A DNA stretch of 64,000 bases from Dasania phycosphaerae. Its GTDB lineage: Bacteria; Pseudomonadota; Gammaproteobacteria; Pseudomonadales; Dasaniaceae. The position numbers and the translations under genes are program-made. Where the stretch lies: positions 62,001 through 126,000 of the forward strand of contig NZ_JAPTGG010000006.1 of assembly GCF_026891035.1 (NCBI RefSeq). Direction: 5' to 3'. Positions 8,184-17,226 of this stretch are shown piece after piece; position 1 is the stretch's first letter; every line of letters begins with the position of its first letter. The notes beneath the pieces are model-generated. The model searched no databases and was not told where the DNA came from. It worked only from the letters and a program-made list of their open reading frames with translations.

Positions 8184-9863
8184 TTAGCTTTGGAAAATTT
8201 CCGTGGCAGCGCGCTCACCTGTTTCTATCGCGCCCTGCAAGAAGCCCCAGTACTCTACCGAGGTGTGCTCACCGCAGAAGTGTACATTGTTTGTGGTTTC
8301 TTTTTCCCATTGCGCACCCCAGAAGCTAGTGAACTGGCCTAGGCCTGGGGTAGCGTAACTACCTTTAGACCAGGGGTTTACTGTCCACTTAGATTTTAAG
8401 GCTTTATTATCGTAAGCCGCAGTAGTGCCAGGGAATACAGGCTCTATTTGGCTTAGGAAGTTATTGACATTAGGGTTGCTGGCATTGCCAAACGGCTGGT
8501 TGCCGCTGAGGTTACGACCTTGATGACCACCTAGGTAATCACACATAACACTGCCGGTGGTGCCGCTGGTTACCTGAGTATCCCATACGGTTACAAAACC
8601 ATCGCCGCCTGAATAACTAACGCCATTCATTTGTATGTCGTGGCCATTAATATTGCGAACAGCATCCCATGGGCGTGAATCAGTTTGTATGTGTATCTTA
8701 CCGTTAGCGCCTATGCTCATTTCATTAATAGCTTGCTGCTTGGCACTGGAGAAGGTGTTCCAGATGGCAGGTGCTATATCCACTTCGCGTAGCTTGGTAA
8801 AGGGCAGAGCCAATACCAGTTTATCAGCGGTGGTGGTACTGCCATCATCGAAGGTGCAGGTATATGGACCTTGCGCGTCACCGCTAATAGCGGTTAAGGC
8901 GCGACCCGTTTCTATAGTATCGGTAGGCAGGTCATCAGCCATGGCATACACCAGCGAGTCGTTGCCGCCTACTATATGGTAGCGCTCATCCGTACCGGCA
9001 ATAGGCAGTGGATTGTTAATTGAGTTCCATGCCATGAGGTAAACCAAGTTTAAACAGGTTTGCTCTTCGGGGGCTAAGCCGTATTCCGAGATTACATCGG
9101 CCTGCATAAGTTGGCCAAAGTTACTGTTGGCGCCTATGCCTACTTCATCTAACCAATCATTAACATTGATATGGTCTAAGCGCACATGCTCGGCGTTGTG
9201 GCTGTCGTAAGTGGGCTGCCAGGGGGCGGCACTTTCGGTATTACCAAAAATGTTGTGTATATTACCCCAATCACTGGTCAGCTGAGCCTCGGTATAAAAT
9301 TGGTTGTTAACATAATAGAGCTCTTCGCCGCCGGGTAAGGCGCCACCGCCTACATCTTCCAGGCTTAGGCCTAGATTGTTAACCAGGTTACGTATGTTGC
9401 TGTGTTCGGTGGAAATTAATTCGCCACCGCGCTCAACATTCATACCATTATCAAAAAAGCCTCTAGTGGTAAAACAGCGGCCACCTATACGGGTATTGGC
9501 TTCATAGATTTTTGAACTAATACCGTATTGCTGTAGGCGGTGGGCACAGCGCAAACCGGCTAAGCCGCCGCCTATGATGGCAACGCCCACATTGCCTGAG
9601 GGTGGCGGTGGTGGTGGCTTTTTACCGGCAAAGCTGGGTGCGGCTGCACCCAAGGCACCGGCTGCAGCTACCCCCATACCCATGTGCTTAACAAATTCAC
9701 GTCGCTCCGTGCGCTGTGCATGTTGAAGTTTTTCTTGCTCTTTTAAGCGATCAAGTAATTCATCCGTAGGAATACCCGTTTGCTTAGAGGTGTTGTGTGC
9801 CCACTGCAAGCGTTTTATTAAACTCGCAATGGGGTTATTTGAGCGGCGTGATTTACGGCCCAT
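8184..9863 (-). CDS. Tat-exported flavin monoamine oxidase, copy 1
   Basis: 559 residues. A long basic N-terminus precedes a twin-arginine motif (R54-R55-E-F-V-K) and an Ala-rich hydrophobic stretch ending SFAG, so export by Tat to the periplasm is likely. The FAD dinucleotide motif GGGLAG is at 98-103 with IGGRC at 126-130, and GEHTS near the C-terminus is typical of the flavin-containing amine oxidase family (MAO/polyamine/L-amino-acid oxidases). It would oxidise an amine or amino acid to the aldehyde or keto acid with ammonia and H2O2. ATG 9863 is preceded by GGAGAG. Closely related to the neighbouring gene at 10341-12023. Substrate not readable. Confidence 0.85.
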   Translation of the reverse strand: MGRKSRRSNNPIASLIKRLQWAHNTSKQTGIPTDELLDRLKEQEKLQHAQRTERREFVKHMGMGVAAAGALGAAAPSFAGKKPPPPPPSGNVGVAIIGGGLAGLRCAHRLQQYGISSKIYEANTRIGGRCFTTRGFFDNGMNVERGGELISTEHSNIRNLVNNLGLSLEDVGGGALPGGEELYYVNNQFYTEAQLTSDWGNIHNIFGNTESAAPWQPTYDSHNAEHVRLDHINVNDWLDEVGIGANSNFGQLMQADVISEYGLAPEEQTCLNLVYLMAWNSINNPLPIAGTDERYHIVGGNDSLVYAMADDLPTDTIETGRALTAISGDAQGPYTCTFDDGSTTTADKLVLALPFTKLREVDIAPAIWNTFSSAKQQAINEMSIGANGKIHIQTDSRPWDAVRNINGHDIQMNGVSYSGGDGFVTVWDTQVTSGTTGSVMCDYLGGHQGRNLSGNQPFGNASNPNVNNFLSQIEPVFPGTTAAYDNKALKSKWTVNPWSKGSYATPGLGQFTSFWGAQWEKETTNNVHFCGEHTSVEYWGFLQGAIETGERAATEIFQS

Positions 9864-10340
9864 ATAGCTCTCCTATCTTTTCGTTAGTCTGTTTTTGTTG
9901 TTAGTAACTAAACTACACAGCCTAGGGGGGCGTATGCGTGGCTGATTTAGACGCGTTGATAAATAACGGCAATTTTTTTGTTGTTGTATTTGCCGAAATG
10001 CATTTAGCTAGCGCGGCAAGGATATTGTTACAGCTGGGTGATATAAGCTAATTAAAAAATTTAATAACAGCTATAAATAACTCATAATATAAAATCATGT
10101 TTATGCTAGGTTTTATGATACTGATAGGTATTTTTCTTATTTAATAATAACTTATCTATGATTTGATTATGGCTATTGAAATTAAAAAATGCGGATAATA
10201 AATAATTTGAAATTAAAATATTTTTTGATGAGTTTTTTGATATAAAAAAACCTGCTTTGCAGAACAAGGCAGGTTATTTGGCTTTTAACGGTACTATCTC
10301 TAGCACGGTTAATAGTACGGTTAGCTTAGGCCAGATGGGC
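9864..10340. other. AT-rich gap between the two amine oxidases
   Basis: Holds the upstream region of copy 1 (its first 70 bases resemble the same stretch upstream of copy 2), a long AT-rich segment at about 10040-10245, and the terminator of copy 2. No additional gene seen. Confidence 0.6.
10244..10275 (-). terminator. Terminator of amine oxidase copy 2
   Basis: AACCTGC (10249-10255) pairs with GCAGGTT (10269-10275), with further inner pairing. On the minus strand it leads into a run of seven T. Confidence 0.8.
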
Positions 10341-12023
10341 TTAGCCTTGGTGTATCTCAGTAGCGACTCGTTCACCTGTTTCTACAGCACCTTGCAAGAA
10401 GCCCCAGTACTCAACGGAAGTATGCTCACCGCAGAAGTGTACATTATTGCTGGTTTCTTTTTCCCATTGAGCACCCCAGAAACTGGTGAACTGGCCTAGG
10501 CCAGGGGTGGAGTAACTACCTTTAGACCAAGGGTTAACAGACCACTTAGAGGTTAGGGCTTTATTCTCATAAGCGGCAGTGGTGCCGGGGAATACTGGCT
10601 CAATTTGCCCTAAGAACTTATTAACATCTGTTCTCTTAGATGAGCTAAAGGGTTGGCTGCCACTGAGGTTGCGGCCTTGGTGGCCACCTAGGTAGTCACA
10701 CATCACACTGCCAGTCGTGCTGCCATTGACCTGAGTATCCCAAACCGTGACAAAGCCATCACCGCCGGAATAGCTGACGCCATTCATTTGTATATCGTGG
10801 CCGTTAACATTGCGTACCCCGCTCCATGGGCGAGAGTCAGTTTGTACGTGTATTTTACCGTTCGCACCTATACTCATTTCATTAATAGCTTGTTGTTTGG
10901 CGCTAGAGAAGGTGTTCCAAATAGCTGGGGCAATATCTACCTCACGCAGTTTGGTAAAAGGCAGAGCTAACACGAGTTTGTCAGCGGTGGTGGTGCTGCC
11001 ATCACTAAAGGTGCAAGTGTATGGGCCTTGCGCAGCACCGGTAATGGCCGTTAAGGCTTTGCCTGTAACAATGCTGTCGTTGGGTAATTCATCGGCCAAG
11101 GCGTATACCAGGGCATCATTACCGCCGACGATATGGTAGCGTTCATCGGTACCCGCTAGCGGTAAGGGGTTGTTAATAGAGTTCCAAGCCAGCAGATAAA
11201 CCAAGTTTAAACAGGTTTGTTCTTCGGGAGCCAAGCCGTATTCCGAAATGAGATCTGCCTGCATGAGCTGACCAAAGTTACTGTTGGCACCTATCCCTAC
11301 CTGGTCCATCCAGTCATTGGCATTGATATAGTCTAAACGCACATGCTCGGCATTGTGGTTGTCGTAAGTAGGCTGCCATGGGGCAGCGCTTTCGGTATTG
11401 CCAAATAACGGATAAATATCGCGCCAGTCATCTTCCAGCTGTGCCTCGGTGTAGAGCTGGTTATTAACATAATAAAGTTCTTCGCCGCCGGGTAGGGCGC
11501 CGCCGCCTACGTCTTCCAATGTTAAGCCTAAGGCGTTCACTAGATTGCGGGTGGCACTGTGCTCGGTAGAAATAAGCTCGCCGCCGCGCTCCACGTTCAT
11601 ACCATTGTCAAAGAAACCACGGGTAGTGAAACAGCGGCCGCCTATGCGGGTATTGGCCTCATAAATTTTTGAGCTAATGCCGTATTGTTGCAGCCTATGG
11701 GCACAACGCAAACCGGCTAAGCCGCCGCCTATGATGGCTACGCCTACATTGCCAGACGGTGGCGGCTTAGGCTTGCCGCCTTTACCGGCAAAGCTGGGTG
11801 CAGCTGCGCCTAGGGCACCGGCTGCGGCTACCCCCAGGCCCATATGTTTAACAAATTCACGTCGCTCTGCGCGCTGAGCATGTTGAATTTTTTGTTGTTC
11901 TTTTAGGCGGTCCAGCAACTCATCTGCAGGAACGCCAGTTTGTTTTGAAGTTTTATGCGCCCATTGTAAACGTTTGAATAAGTTTACTGCGGGGTTGTCG
12001 GAGCGACGCGATTTACGGCCCAT
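10341..12023 (-). CDS. Tat-exported flavin monoamine oxidase, copy 2
   Basis: 560 residues, colinear with the neighbouring oxidase throughout and identical over long stretches. Differences cluster in the linker after the signal (GKGGKPKPPPSG against a Pro-rich run), around residues 155-200 and near residues 410-470. It has the same twin-arginine motif (ERREFVKHMG), FAD motif GGGLAG and C-terminal GEHTSVEYWG. GGAGAG stands before ATG 12023. The shared flank upstream shows the duplication included the promoter-proximal region. The divergent LysR gene at 12655 is a candidate regulator. Two copies may give dosage or distinct amine specificity. Confidence 0.85.
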   Translation of the reverse strand: MGRKSRRSDNPAVNLFKRLQWAHKTSKQTGVPADELLDRLKEQQKIQHAQRAERREFVKHMGLGVAAAGALGAAAPSFAGKGGKPKPPPSGNVGVAIIGGGLAGLRCAHRLQQYGISSKIYEANTRIGGRCFTTRGFFDNGMNVERGGELISTEHSATRNLVNALGLTLEDVGGGALPGGEELYYVNNQLYTEAQLEDDWRDIYPLFGNTESAAPWQPTYDNHNAEHVRLDYINANDWMDQVGIGANSNFGQLMQADLISEYGLAPEEQTCLNLVYLLAWNSINNPLPLAGTDERYHIVGGNDALVYALADELPNDSIVTGKALTAITGAAQGPYTCTFSDGSTTTADKLVLALPFTKLREVDIAPAIWNTFSSAKQQAINEMSIGANGKIHVQTDSRPWSGVRNVNGHDIQMNGVSYSGGDGFVTVWDTQVNGSTTGSVMCDYLGGHQGRNLSGSQPFSSSKRTDVNKFLGQIEPVFPGTTAAYENKALTSKWSVNPWSKGSYSTPGLGQFTSFWGAQWEKETSNNVHFCGEHTSVEYWGFLQGAVETGERVATEIHQG

Positions 12024-12654
12024 GTGGCTCTCCTATCTAGTCTATTTTTGTTGTTAGTAACTATGCTGCCAGCCTGGGGAGCAGTTATAAGGCTGGGTGA
12101 TAGGCTATGCTAAAAACAGCGTATTATTGTTATTGCTGTAATGCAGTTAGCGATGCCGTTATTGGATATTGTTATGGTTTTATCAACTGTGCTATTCAAA
12201 TTTTTTAATAAGCGATATTAATCAGGGGTGGCGCAATTTTTTTGGCCGATATTGAAGTGTTGTCGGAACCGTTGCCAGTATGCCTGTTATCTATGAGGAT
12301 GAAATAAACTGCTTTATAAACAAAGGCTTAATGATTTTAAGGGGGTTTGTATTAGTCTGGTTAGGCTTTATAGGGCTGGTTTATTAAAATTACTGATGCT
12401 TAATATCAGTGCTTTTTTTATCAAGTTTGTTAGAAGTTTTTTTGCTATTAACGTTCAAAAAATTTTATAGCAGCTATTATTAAGCAGTAACGCATTTTTA
12501 TATTCCGTTGGCCTAAAATAACGCTGATTACAGTTTAAGTTAAAGCCGCTGTTAGCATTCTAAATCATTGATTTAGTGTGTATAGTTACTTCACTTAGGT
12601 ATCAGGACGGTACGCGTCGCAGTGTCATGGATATAAAAATAATGAATAGCGGAT
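12024..12654. promoter_or_regulatory. Divergent promoter region, amine oxidase / LysR
   Basis: A 631-base AT-rich stretch between diverging genes. The first part is the conserved leader shared with the other oxidase. LysR regulators usually bind such divergent regions. I could not assign an individual operator or promoter. Confidence 0.45.
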
Positions 12655-13617
12655 ATGAAATTGATGACAGCCACACGGCACCACCTCTCACATTTATATG
12701 GCTTTTATACTGTAGCTAAACACCACAGCTTTACCCGTGCGGCTGAGGAGCTATGTGTTACTCAGTCGGCGGTGAGCTATCAAATTAAAAAACTAGAGTC
12801 GCTGTTGAATGTGCAGCTATTGGATAGACGCTGCCGCAACACCGTGCGTTTAACCTCTACGGGCGAAATTTTGGCGGCTAAGTGCCAGTCCATTTTTTCA
12901 GAGCTAGATCATTTGTTTGAAAGCCTAAGCGGCAAAAATGTGGGGGGCAGTTTTACCATCGCGGCTCCTACCTGTTTTGGCTCGGTGTTTATGCCCAAGG
13001 TGGCTGCTCGTGTGAAGAGCACACACCCGGATTTAAAATTAAAACTGGCCTTGGAAGATAAGCTGGTAGACATAGTTTCCAATAATATTGATGTGGCGAT
13101 ACGGGTTAATACCTTGGTAGAGGGGCTGCAGTATAAGCCGCTAATGAAGGTGCGCATGCAGTTGGTGGCTTCGCCGGAGTATCAAGCACAGCATGGCATA
13201 GTCGGTGAAGGCAGCGATTTGGCCAATCATCAAATTATTATGGGGCAAATGGACGACAGCGATTGGGCCTCACTATTGTCACAAAACCCAGAGCTAGCCA
13301 TAGCGGCCGACGAGGTTACCTATATTAATAACACCCTGGCTATTTTAGAGGCGGCCAGAGCAGGCTTGGGCATAGGCTATTTACCCTATTATTTGGTGGC
13401 CGATGATTTAGCCCAGGGCAGTTTGGCTACCGTGCTACCAGAGATACACTCTTCCATTACTTACTTTGTTTGCTATGACAAAAGCCTGGAGATGGAACAA
13501 AAGCTTAAAGTGTTGTTAGAGGCTATTAGCAGTACCTTGCACCAGTCTGTGTATGTAGAGGCCTTTGAATGGCTGGCGGCTACGCCAGAAGCGCCTCCGA
13601 TAGAAAGCGTGGGCTAG
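12655..13617 (+). CDS. LysR-family transcriptional regulator
   Basis: 320 residues. The N-terminal winged HTH (about residues 12-70, SFTRAAEELCVTQSAVSYQIKKLE) is textbook LysR, followed by the substrate-binding domain, with AARAGLGIGYLPYYL near residue 240. The HTH is close to the GcvA-like branch (AVSYQIKKLE). Divergent from the amine oxidase at 10341-12023 and upstream of a cupin plus PuuB-like pair, so it probably responds to an amine-related inducer (inference). ATG 12655 and ATG 12664 are both possible starts. Confidence 0.9.
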   Translation: MKLMTATRHHLSHLYGFYTVAKHHSFTRAAEELCVTQSAVSYQIKKLESLLNVQLLDRRCRNTVRLTSTGEILAAKCQSIFSELDHLFESLSGKNVGGSFTIAAPTCFGSVFMPKVAARVKSTHPDLKLKLALEDKLVDIVSNNIDVAIRVNTLVEGLQYKPLMKVRMQLVASPEYQAQHGIVGEGSDLANHQIIMGQMDDSDWASLLSQNPELAIAADEVTYINNTLAILEAARAGLGIGYLPYYLVADDLAQGSLATVLPEIHSSITYFVCYDKSLEMEQKLKVLLEAISSTLHQSVYVEAFEWLAATPEAPPIESVG

Positions 13618-13773
13618 ATTGCTAATATAGTCGGGCTTGCTTGGTCTTTGCCTTGTGCAGCCTTTTTTCGACCGGACCCGCTCGTAAGACAGTTTTAGCA
13701 GCCTGTTTTAAACTCCTCCCTTAATGAGTTCGTACCAATACCCTTAGTAATCCCTTAATAGAGAGGCTTCGCT

Positions 13774-14139
13774 ATGCCTGTAAAACATATATTTTCCTTT
13801 GATAGTCTGCAAAATCAAGCCGGCCAGTCAGTGACTGCACCAGCAGAAGTGATGCTAGGTGGCAATCCCGTGACCACAGATTGGCCTGCCTTTGACAGTG
13901 CCGATGGCCGCGTGAGCATAGGTATATGGGAATCAGAGGAATATCATAAAATCAAACAGCACCCCAATGAGATGGAGTATTGTTATATTTTGGAAGGCAC
14001 TGTGCGTATTTCTGATAAAGAAGGCAACTCGCAAGAGTTTAGCCAGGGCCAGGCCTTTATTGTGCAGCCGGGCTTTGATGGGGTATGGGAGTCCTTAGGT
14101 AAGGTGCGCAAGCACTATATTATTTGCCAGTGTAATTAA
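13774..14139 (+). CDS. Small cupin-domain protein (Cupin_3/DUF861 type)
   Basis: 121 residues forming one cupin barrel. The conserved core HPNEMEYCYILEGTVRISD and a later FIVQPGFDGVWE are visible. AGAGAGG precedes ATG 13774. The equivalent double-cupin protein at 60358 also precedes a PuuB-like oxidase, so this family seems to travel with these oxidases. Role may be sensing, small-molecule binding or isomerisation. No catalytic function can be assigned. Confidence 0.8.
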   Translation: MPVKHIFSFDSLQNQAGQSVTAPAEVMLGGNPVTTDWPAFDSADGRVSIGIWESEEYHKIKQHPNEMEYCYILEGTVRISDKEGNSQEFSQGQAFIVQPGFDGVWESLGKVRKHYIICQCN

Positions 14140-14254
14140 GCACCGCACTAAGCTATAGCGCAGCGGGTATGGATCCGGCCCACCCTAGGGTGCCCTCTCT
14201 TGCTGCGCAATTCACCTTGTACGCCGGTATGACAAAGAAAAACGGCCCTGCGTT

Positions 14255-14338
14255 CCCGTCACTCCGGCGCAGGCCGGAGTCCATAGTGGTAAGTGACATG
14301 GATACCGGCTTACGCCGGTATGACAGAAAAAGAACGGC
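14255..14338. repeat. REP-like double-hairpin unit, copy 1
   Basis: Contains ACTCCGGC-GCAG-GCCGGAGT (14261-14280) and ATACCGGC-TTAC-GCCGGTAT (14302-14321), two hairpins of the same geometry (8-base stem, 4-base loop) separated by about 21 bases. Nearly identical to 14393-14473. A partial copy precedes it at about 14216-14247. Confidence 0.85.
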
Positions 14339-14392
14339 CTACACCGGCAGACAGAAAACAGAACGGCCCATGCCGGTGTGACAAATACCATC

Positions 14393-14473
14393 CCCGTCAC
14401 TCCGGCGCAGGCCGGAGTCCATAGTGGTAAGTGATATGGATACCGGTTTACACCGGTATGATAGAAAAACGGC
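14393..14473. repeat. REP-like double-hairpin unit, copy 2
   Basis: Same order as copy 1: ACTCCGGC hairpin (14399-14418), then ATACCGGT...ACCGGTAT (14440-14459), ending ACGGCC. Few substitutions relative to copy 1. Confidence 0.85.
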
Positions 14474-14548
14474 CTGCACCGGCATAACAGATAAACCACT
14501 GGCAGCATTGGTTTCAAACGATTTCGGACAGTAGTGGAGGTATAGCCC

Positions 14549-15964
14549 ATGACCGATTACAACAAACAAACCGTCAGCTTTTGGTTTGATACCCTGGCCG
14601 AGCAAATACAGCCCCGGCCAGCCCTGACCGAAGATATACAGGCCGATGTGGCTATTATTGGTGCCGGTTTTACCGGCCTGTGGACGGCTTATTATCTCAA
14701 TAAGCAACAGCCGGATTTACGCATAGCCATTATCGAATCTGAAACCGCCGGTTTTGGTGCCTCGGGCCGCAATGGCGGTTGGTTAATGGGGGCCATGGCG
14801 GGTAAAACTAAGTACTTGGCTGGGCTGCCAGAGGCAGAGCGGCAGGCTGGTTATCAGCTGATCTTCGGTATTATTGCGGAGGTTAAACAGGTTTTAGCCG
14901 CTGAAAATATAGACTGTGATTTACATCATGGCGGCTCGGTGTATGCCGCTGCCCGTTACCCAGAGCAGCTGGCTTTTCAGCAAGAAGAACTTAAGCATTT
15001 ATATCAGGCTGGTTTGAGCGAGGATGACTATCGCTGGTTGAGTAAGGCCGAGCTGGATGACACCGTGCGCATGCGCAAGGGTATGGGCGGCATATACACC
15101 CCTCACTGTGCGGTAATAAACCCCGCCAAATTGGTAAGAGGCTTAGCCCAGTGCCTAGAGCGCAAAGGCGTCACCATTTATGAGCAAAGCGCCGTCACTC
15201 AAGTGGGCCACAAGCAGTTACAAACAGCACAGGGCAGTGTGCGTGCGGATGTAATAGTGCCTGCCACCGAAGGTTTTGCCGATGAGCTAATGGGGTTAAA
15301 GCGTTATGTATTACCCATACAAAGCCTAATCGTCGCCACCGAGCCTTTAAGCGAATCGCAGTGGGATGAAATAGGCCTGGCCGATAGGCCCACCTTTAGC
15401 GATGCGGGCCGCATGGCCACTTACGGCCAACGCTCGGCCGATGGCCGTATTATTTTTGGTGCGCGTGGTGGCTATATTTATGGGGGTAAAGTACGTCACC
15501 GCTTTGCGCTGACTGACCCAGAGTTTAGAGAGCGCGAGCAAATACTGCGTGATTTATTCCCCAGCCTGGCCAATGTCAATATCACCCATGGCTGGGGCGG
15601 CACCTTAGGCATGGCGCGTAATTTTACCCCTTTTGCCGTCTTTGACGCCAATAGCGGCATAGCCAGTGCCGGTGGTTATGGTGGTGAAGGGGTGGGGGCT
15701 TCCAACTTATTTGGCCGTACCTTGGCTGATATGATCTTGCAAAAGCAAACTGAACTTACCGCCATGCCTTGGGCCTTTAGCCCAGCCACTCATAAAAGTG
15801 CCTTAAAGCGCTGGGAGCCTGAACCCTGCCGCTGGCTAACCTATCAAACCTTGTTAAATGTTTTTTCTTGGGAGGAGGACTTATATAACAAGGGCAAGGC
15901 CCCTGCCTGGCAGCGTAAAGCCGTGGCTGCGGTGTGTGATAAGTTGGCCTTGTTAATGGCCTAG
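14549..15964 (+). CDS. PuuB-like FAD-dependent amine oxidase (gamma-glutamylputrescine oxidase family), paralogue 1
   Basis: 471 residues, DAO superfamily. FAD motif GAGFTGLW at 38-45 and GASGRNGGW at 70-78, the latter a hallmark of PuuB/OrdL-type oxidases. GWGGTLGM and GGYGGEGVGASN near the C-terminus complete the fold. These flavoenzymes oxidise a secondary or primary amine such as gamma-glutamylputrescine to an aldehyde with H2O2. ATG 14549 has TGGAGG upstream. Preceded by a cupin gene across the REP region. One of three paralogues in the window. Exact substrate uncertain. Cytoplasmic. Confidence 0.85.
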   Translation: MTDYNKQTVSFWFDTLAEQIQPRPALTEDIQADVAIIGAGFTGLWTAYYLNKQQPDLRIAIIESETAGFGASGRNGGWLMGAMAGKTKYLAGLPEAERQAGYQLIFGIIAEVKQVLAAENIDCDLHHGGSVYAAARYPEQLAFQQEELKHLYQAGLSEDDYRWLSKAELDDTVRMRKGMGGIYTPHCAVINPAKLVRGLAQCLERKGVTIYEQSAVTQVGHKQLQTAQGSVRADVIVPATEGFADELMGLKRYVLPIQSLIVATEPLSESQWDEIGLADRPTFSDAGRMATYGQRSADGRIIFGARGGYIYGGKVRHRFALTDPEFREREQILRDLFPSLANVNITHGWGGTLGMARNFTPFAVFDANSGIASAGGYGGEGVGASNLFGRTLADMILQKQTELTAMPWAFSPATHKSALKRWEPEPCRWLTYQTLLNVFSWEEDLYNKGKAPAWQRKAVAAVCDKLALLMA

Positions 15965-15985
15965 GGATAATAAAGAAGAAGTAAA

Positions 15986-16009
15986 GGTGAGAGGCTGCGG
16001 CCTCTCACC
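15986..16009. terminator. Perfect hairpin between convergent genes
   Basis: GGTGAGAGGC (15986-15995), loop TGCG, GCCTCTCACC (16000-16009). There is no strong T-run on either side (weak T-rich tract on the minus strand). It lies between the plus-strand oxidase and the minus-strand microgene. Confidence 0.6.
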
Positions 16010-16058
16010 AGCAGTCAATGCTTAGGCTGGGCTTAAACACCCAGCTAAACTGCGGCAC

Positions 16059-16160
16059 TCACATGGCACGGCCTTTTTGCGCGTATTTGAGCTTGCGCGC
16101 TAATTTGCGATTTTTATTATCGCTAAGTTTTTTACTGTCTTTTACTCGTCTGTCTTTCAT
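16059..16160 (-). CDS. 33-residue highly basic small protein
   Basis: ATG at 16160, stop TGA at 16059. 33 residues with 13 Lys/Arg, beginning MKDRRVKDSKK and ending YAQKGRAM. AGGTG lies about 8 bases before the start. It is 48 bases downstream of the acidic 61-residue protein on the same strand, so the two probably form a small operon, basic partner after acidic partner. I do not recognise a family. Its charge would allow RNA or ribosome contact (speculative). The overlapping plus-strand frame is not convincing. Confidence 0.55.
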   Translation of the reverse strand: MKDRRVKDSKKLSDNKNRKLARKLKYAQKGRAM

Positions 16161-16208
16161 GATTTCACCTGTAGGCACATGCCATTACAAGAATGCCTTT
16201 GTAGTGAC

Positions 16209-16394
16209 CTAGGCATAAAGGTCGTCGTCGTAAATACCTAATTCATCACGCAATTTCCACAGCTCTATGCGGTCTTCCAGCTCGCGGCGGCGGTTGGTAA
16301 ATAGCGTTTTTTTACTCTCTTCTTCTACATAGTCATCTGCTGAGTCATCAAAGTCATCAGCATCTAGTTCAATGTCGTCGTCATAATCATTCAT
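16209..16394 (-). CDS. Small acidic PA3496-like protein
   Basis: 61 residues. The N-terminal half is extremely rich in Asp/Glu (MNDYDDDIELDADDFDD). The C-terminal half carries NRRRELEDRIELWKLRDELG, an arginine-led amphipathic helix that I recall from the PA3496 family of small gammaproteobacterial proteins (putative envelope-integrity factors). Strong SD GGAGGT before ATG 16394. The downstream 33-residue basic gene is likely cotranscribed. Confidence 0.7.
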   Translation of the reverse strand: MNDYDDDIELDADDFDDSADDYVEEESKKTLFTNRRRELEDRIELWKLRDELGIYDDDLYA

Positions 16395-16685
16395 AGCCTA
16401 CCTCCAATCATACTCGGGCCACTTTTTGTGGAATATGCCTTGAGTTTTGCCGTTGGTAAAACAAAATTTTTTTTTGTTAATATTAAAAATTACTTATCAA
16501 GGCTTGAGCTGGCAGCAAAGCGGCTGGTGCAAAAATATTTGTGGCTAGCGTATTGTATTCGTTAAAAAACACCCTATAGTGCGCCCTCATTCAGGCTGGC
16601 CTATTAGTAGGATTCCCGCGCCGGTTAGGGCTGGGCCACGCTAATAATTAGTTGGGCGTTAACGGTAACGATAGAGGTAAATAGA

Positions 16686-17189
16686 TTGGCAATGTTTTTT
16701 GATATCAGCCCCTATAATTGGCACTCCATAGCAGTGGCTTTATTTTGCGGCGCGATTATCGGTTTAGAGCGGCAGTTGCGGGGTAAGCCCGTAGGTATAC
16801 GTACCTCCTCGCTGATTATTTTGGGTACCTATTTATTTGTAGCGACCTCGTTTTTAATCAGCGGTGAGCAGGTCGATACCTCGCGGGTAATAGGCCAGGT
16901 GATTACCGGTGTGGGTTTTTTGGGCGCGGGTGTCATGCTAGCTAAAGACGGTGCCGTGGTTGGTGTGACTTCAGCGTCCACCATTTGGGTGCTGGCCTCC
17001 TTAGGAGTGTTGGTAGCCTGTGATCATTTGCTGCCGGCAATTAAGCTATCCATTTTAGTGGTGATGATTTTGTACGGGGTGGATATATTAGAAGAGCGCA
17101 CCGTGCTGTTTAGCCGCGGTGTGCATACCCGGGTTAATCGTTACCGCGAGTCTAAGCGCGGTGACAGGGATAGGCGGCAGGGTGAATAG
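16686..17189 (+). CDS. MgtC/SapB family membrane protein
   Basis: 167 residues with four to five hydrophobic helices. The family signature GLERQLRGKPVGIRT is at about residues 25-39 and GVGFLGAGVML at about 78-88. MgtC/SapB proteins are inner-membrane proteins tied to magnesium stress or ATP synthase control in some species. Here the short form lacks the MgtC C-terminal cytosolic domain. Start: TTG 16686 has AGAGG at an ideal 8-base spacing, while ATG 16692 has 14. I keep TTG, with ATG possible. Confidence 0.85.
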   Translation: MAMFFDISPYNWHSIAVALFCGAIIGLERQLRGKPVGIRTSSLIILGTYLFVATSFLISGEQVDTSRVIGQVITGVGFLGAGVMLAKDGAVVGVTSASTIWVLASLGVLVACDHLLPAIKLSILVVMILYGVDILEERTVLFSRGVHTRVNRYRESKRGDRDRRQGE

Positions 17190-17226
17190 CTAACACGGCA
17201 ACTAAGCTCTGGTTTAGCCAGAGCTG

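Larger units (their letters stand above)
14140..14548. other. Intergenic region filled with REP-like repeats
   Basis: No credible gene. The region is largely composed of two copies of an approximately 80-base palindromic unit plus a half copy, described separately, then a short leader with TGGAGG before the oxidase. Confidence 0.7.

Noticed and set aside
14212..14707. Frames on the minus strand over the REP units
   Set aside because: They are translations of palindromic repeats (repeating HTGVSRYP and PACAGVTG segments) and run into the oxidase gene.
16018..16212. 64-residue plus-strand frame
   Set aside because: It overlaps a hairpin region and is antisense to the 33-residue gene, which has the better SD and a consistent charge pattern.
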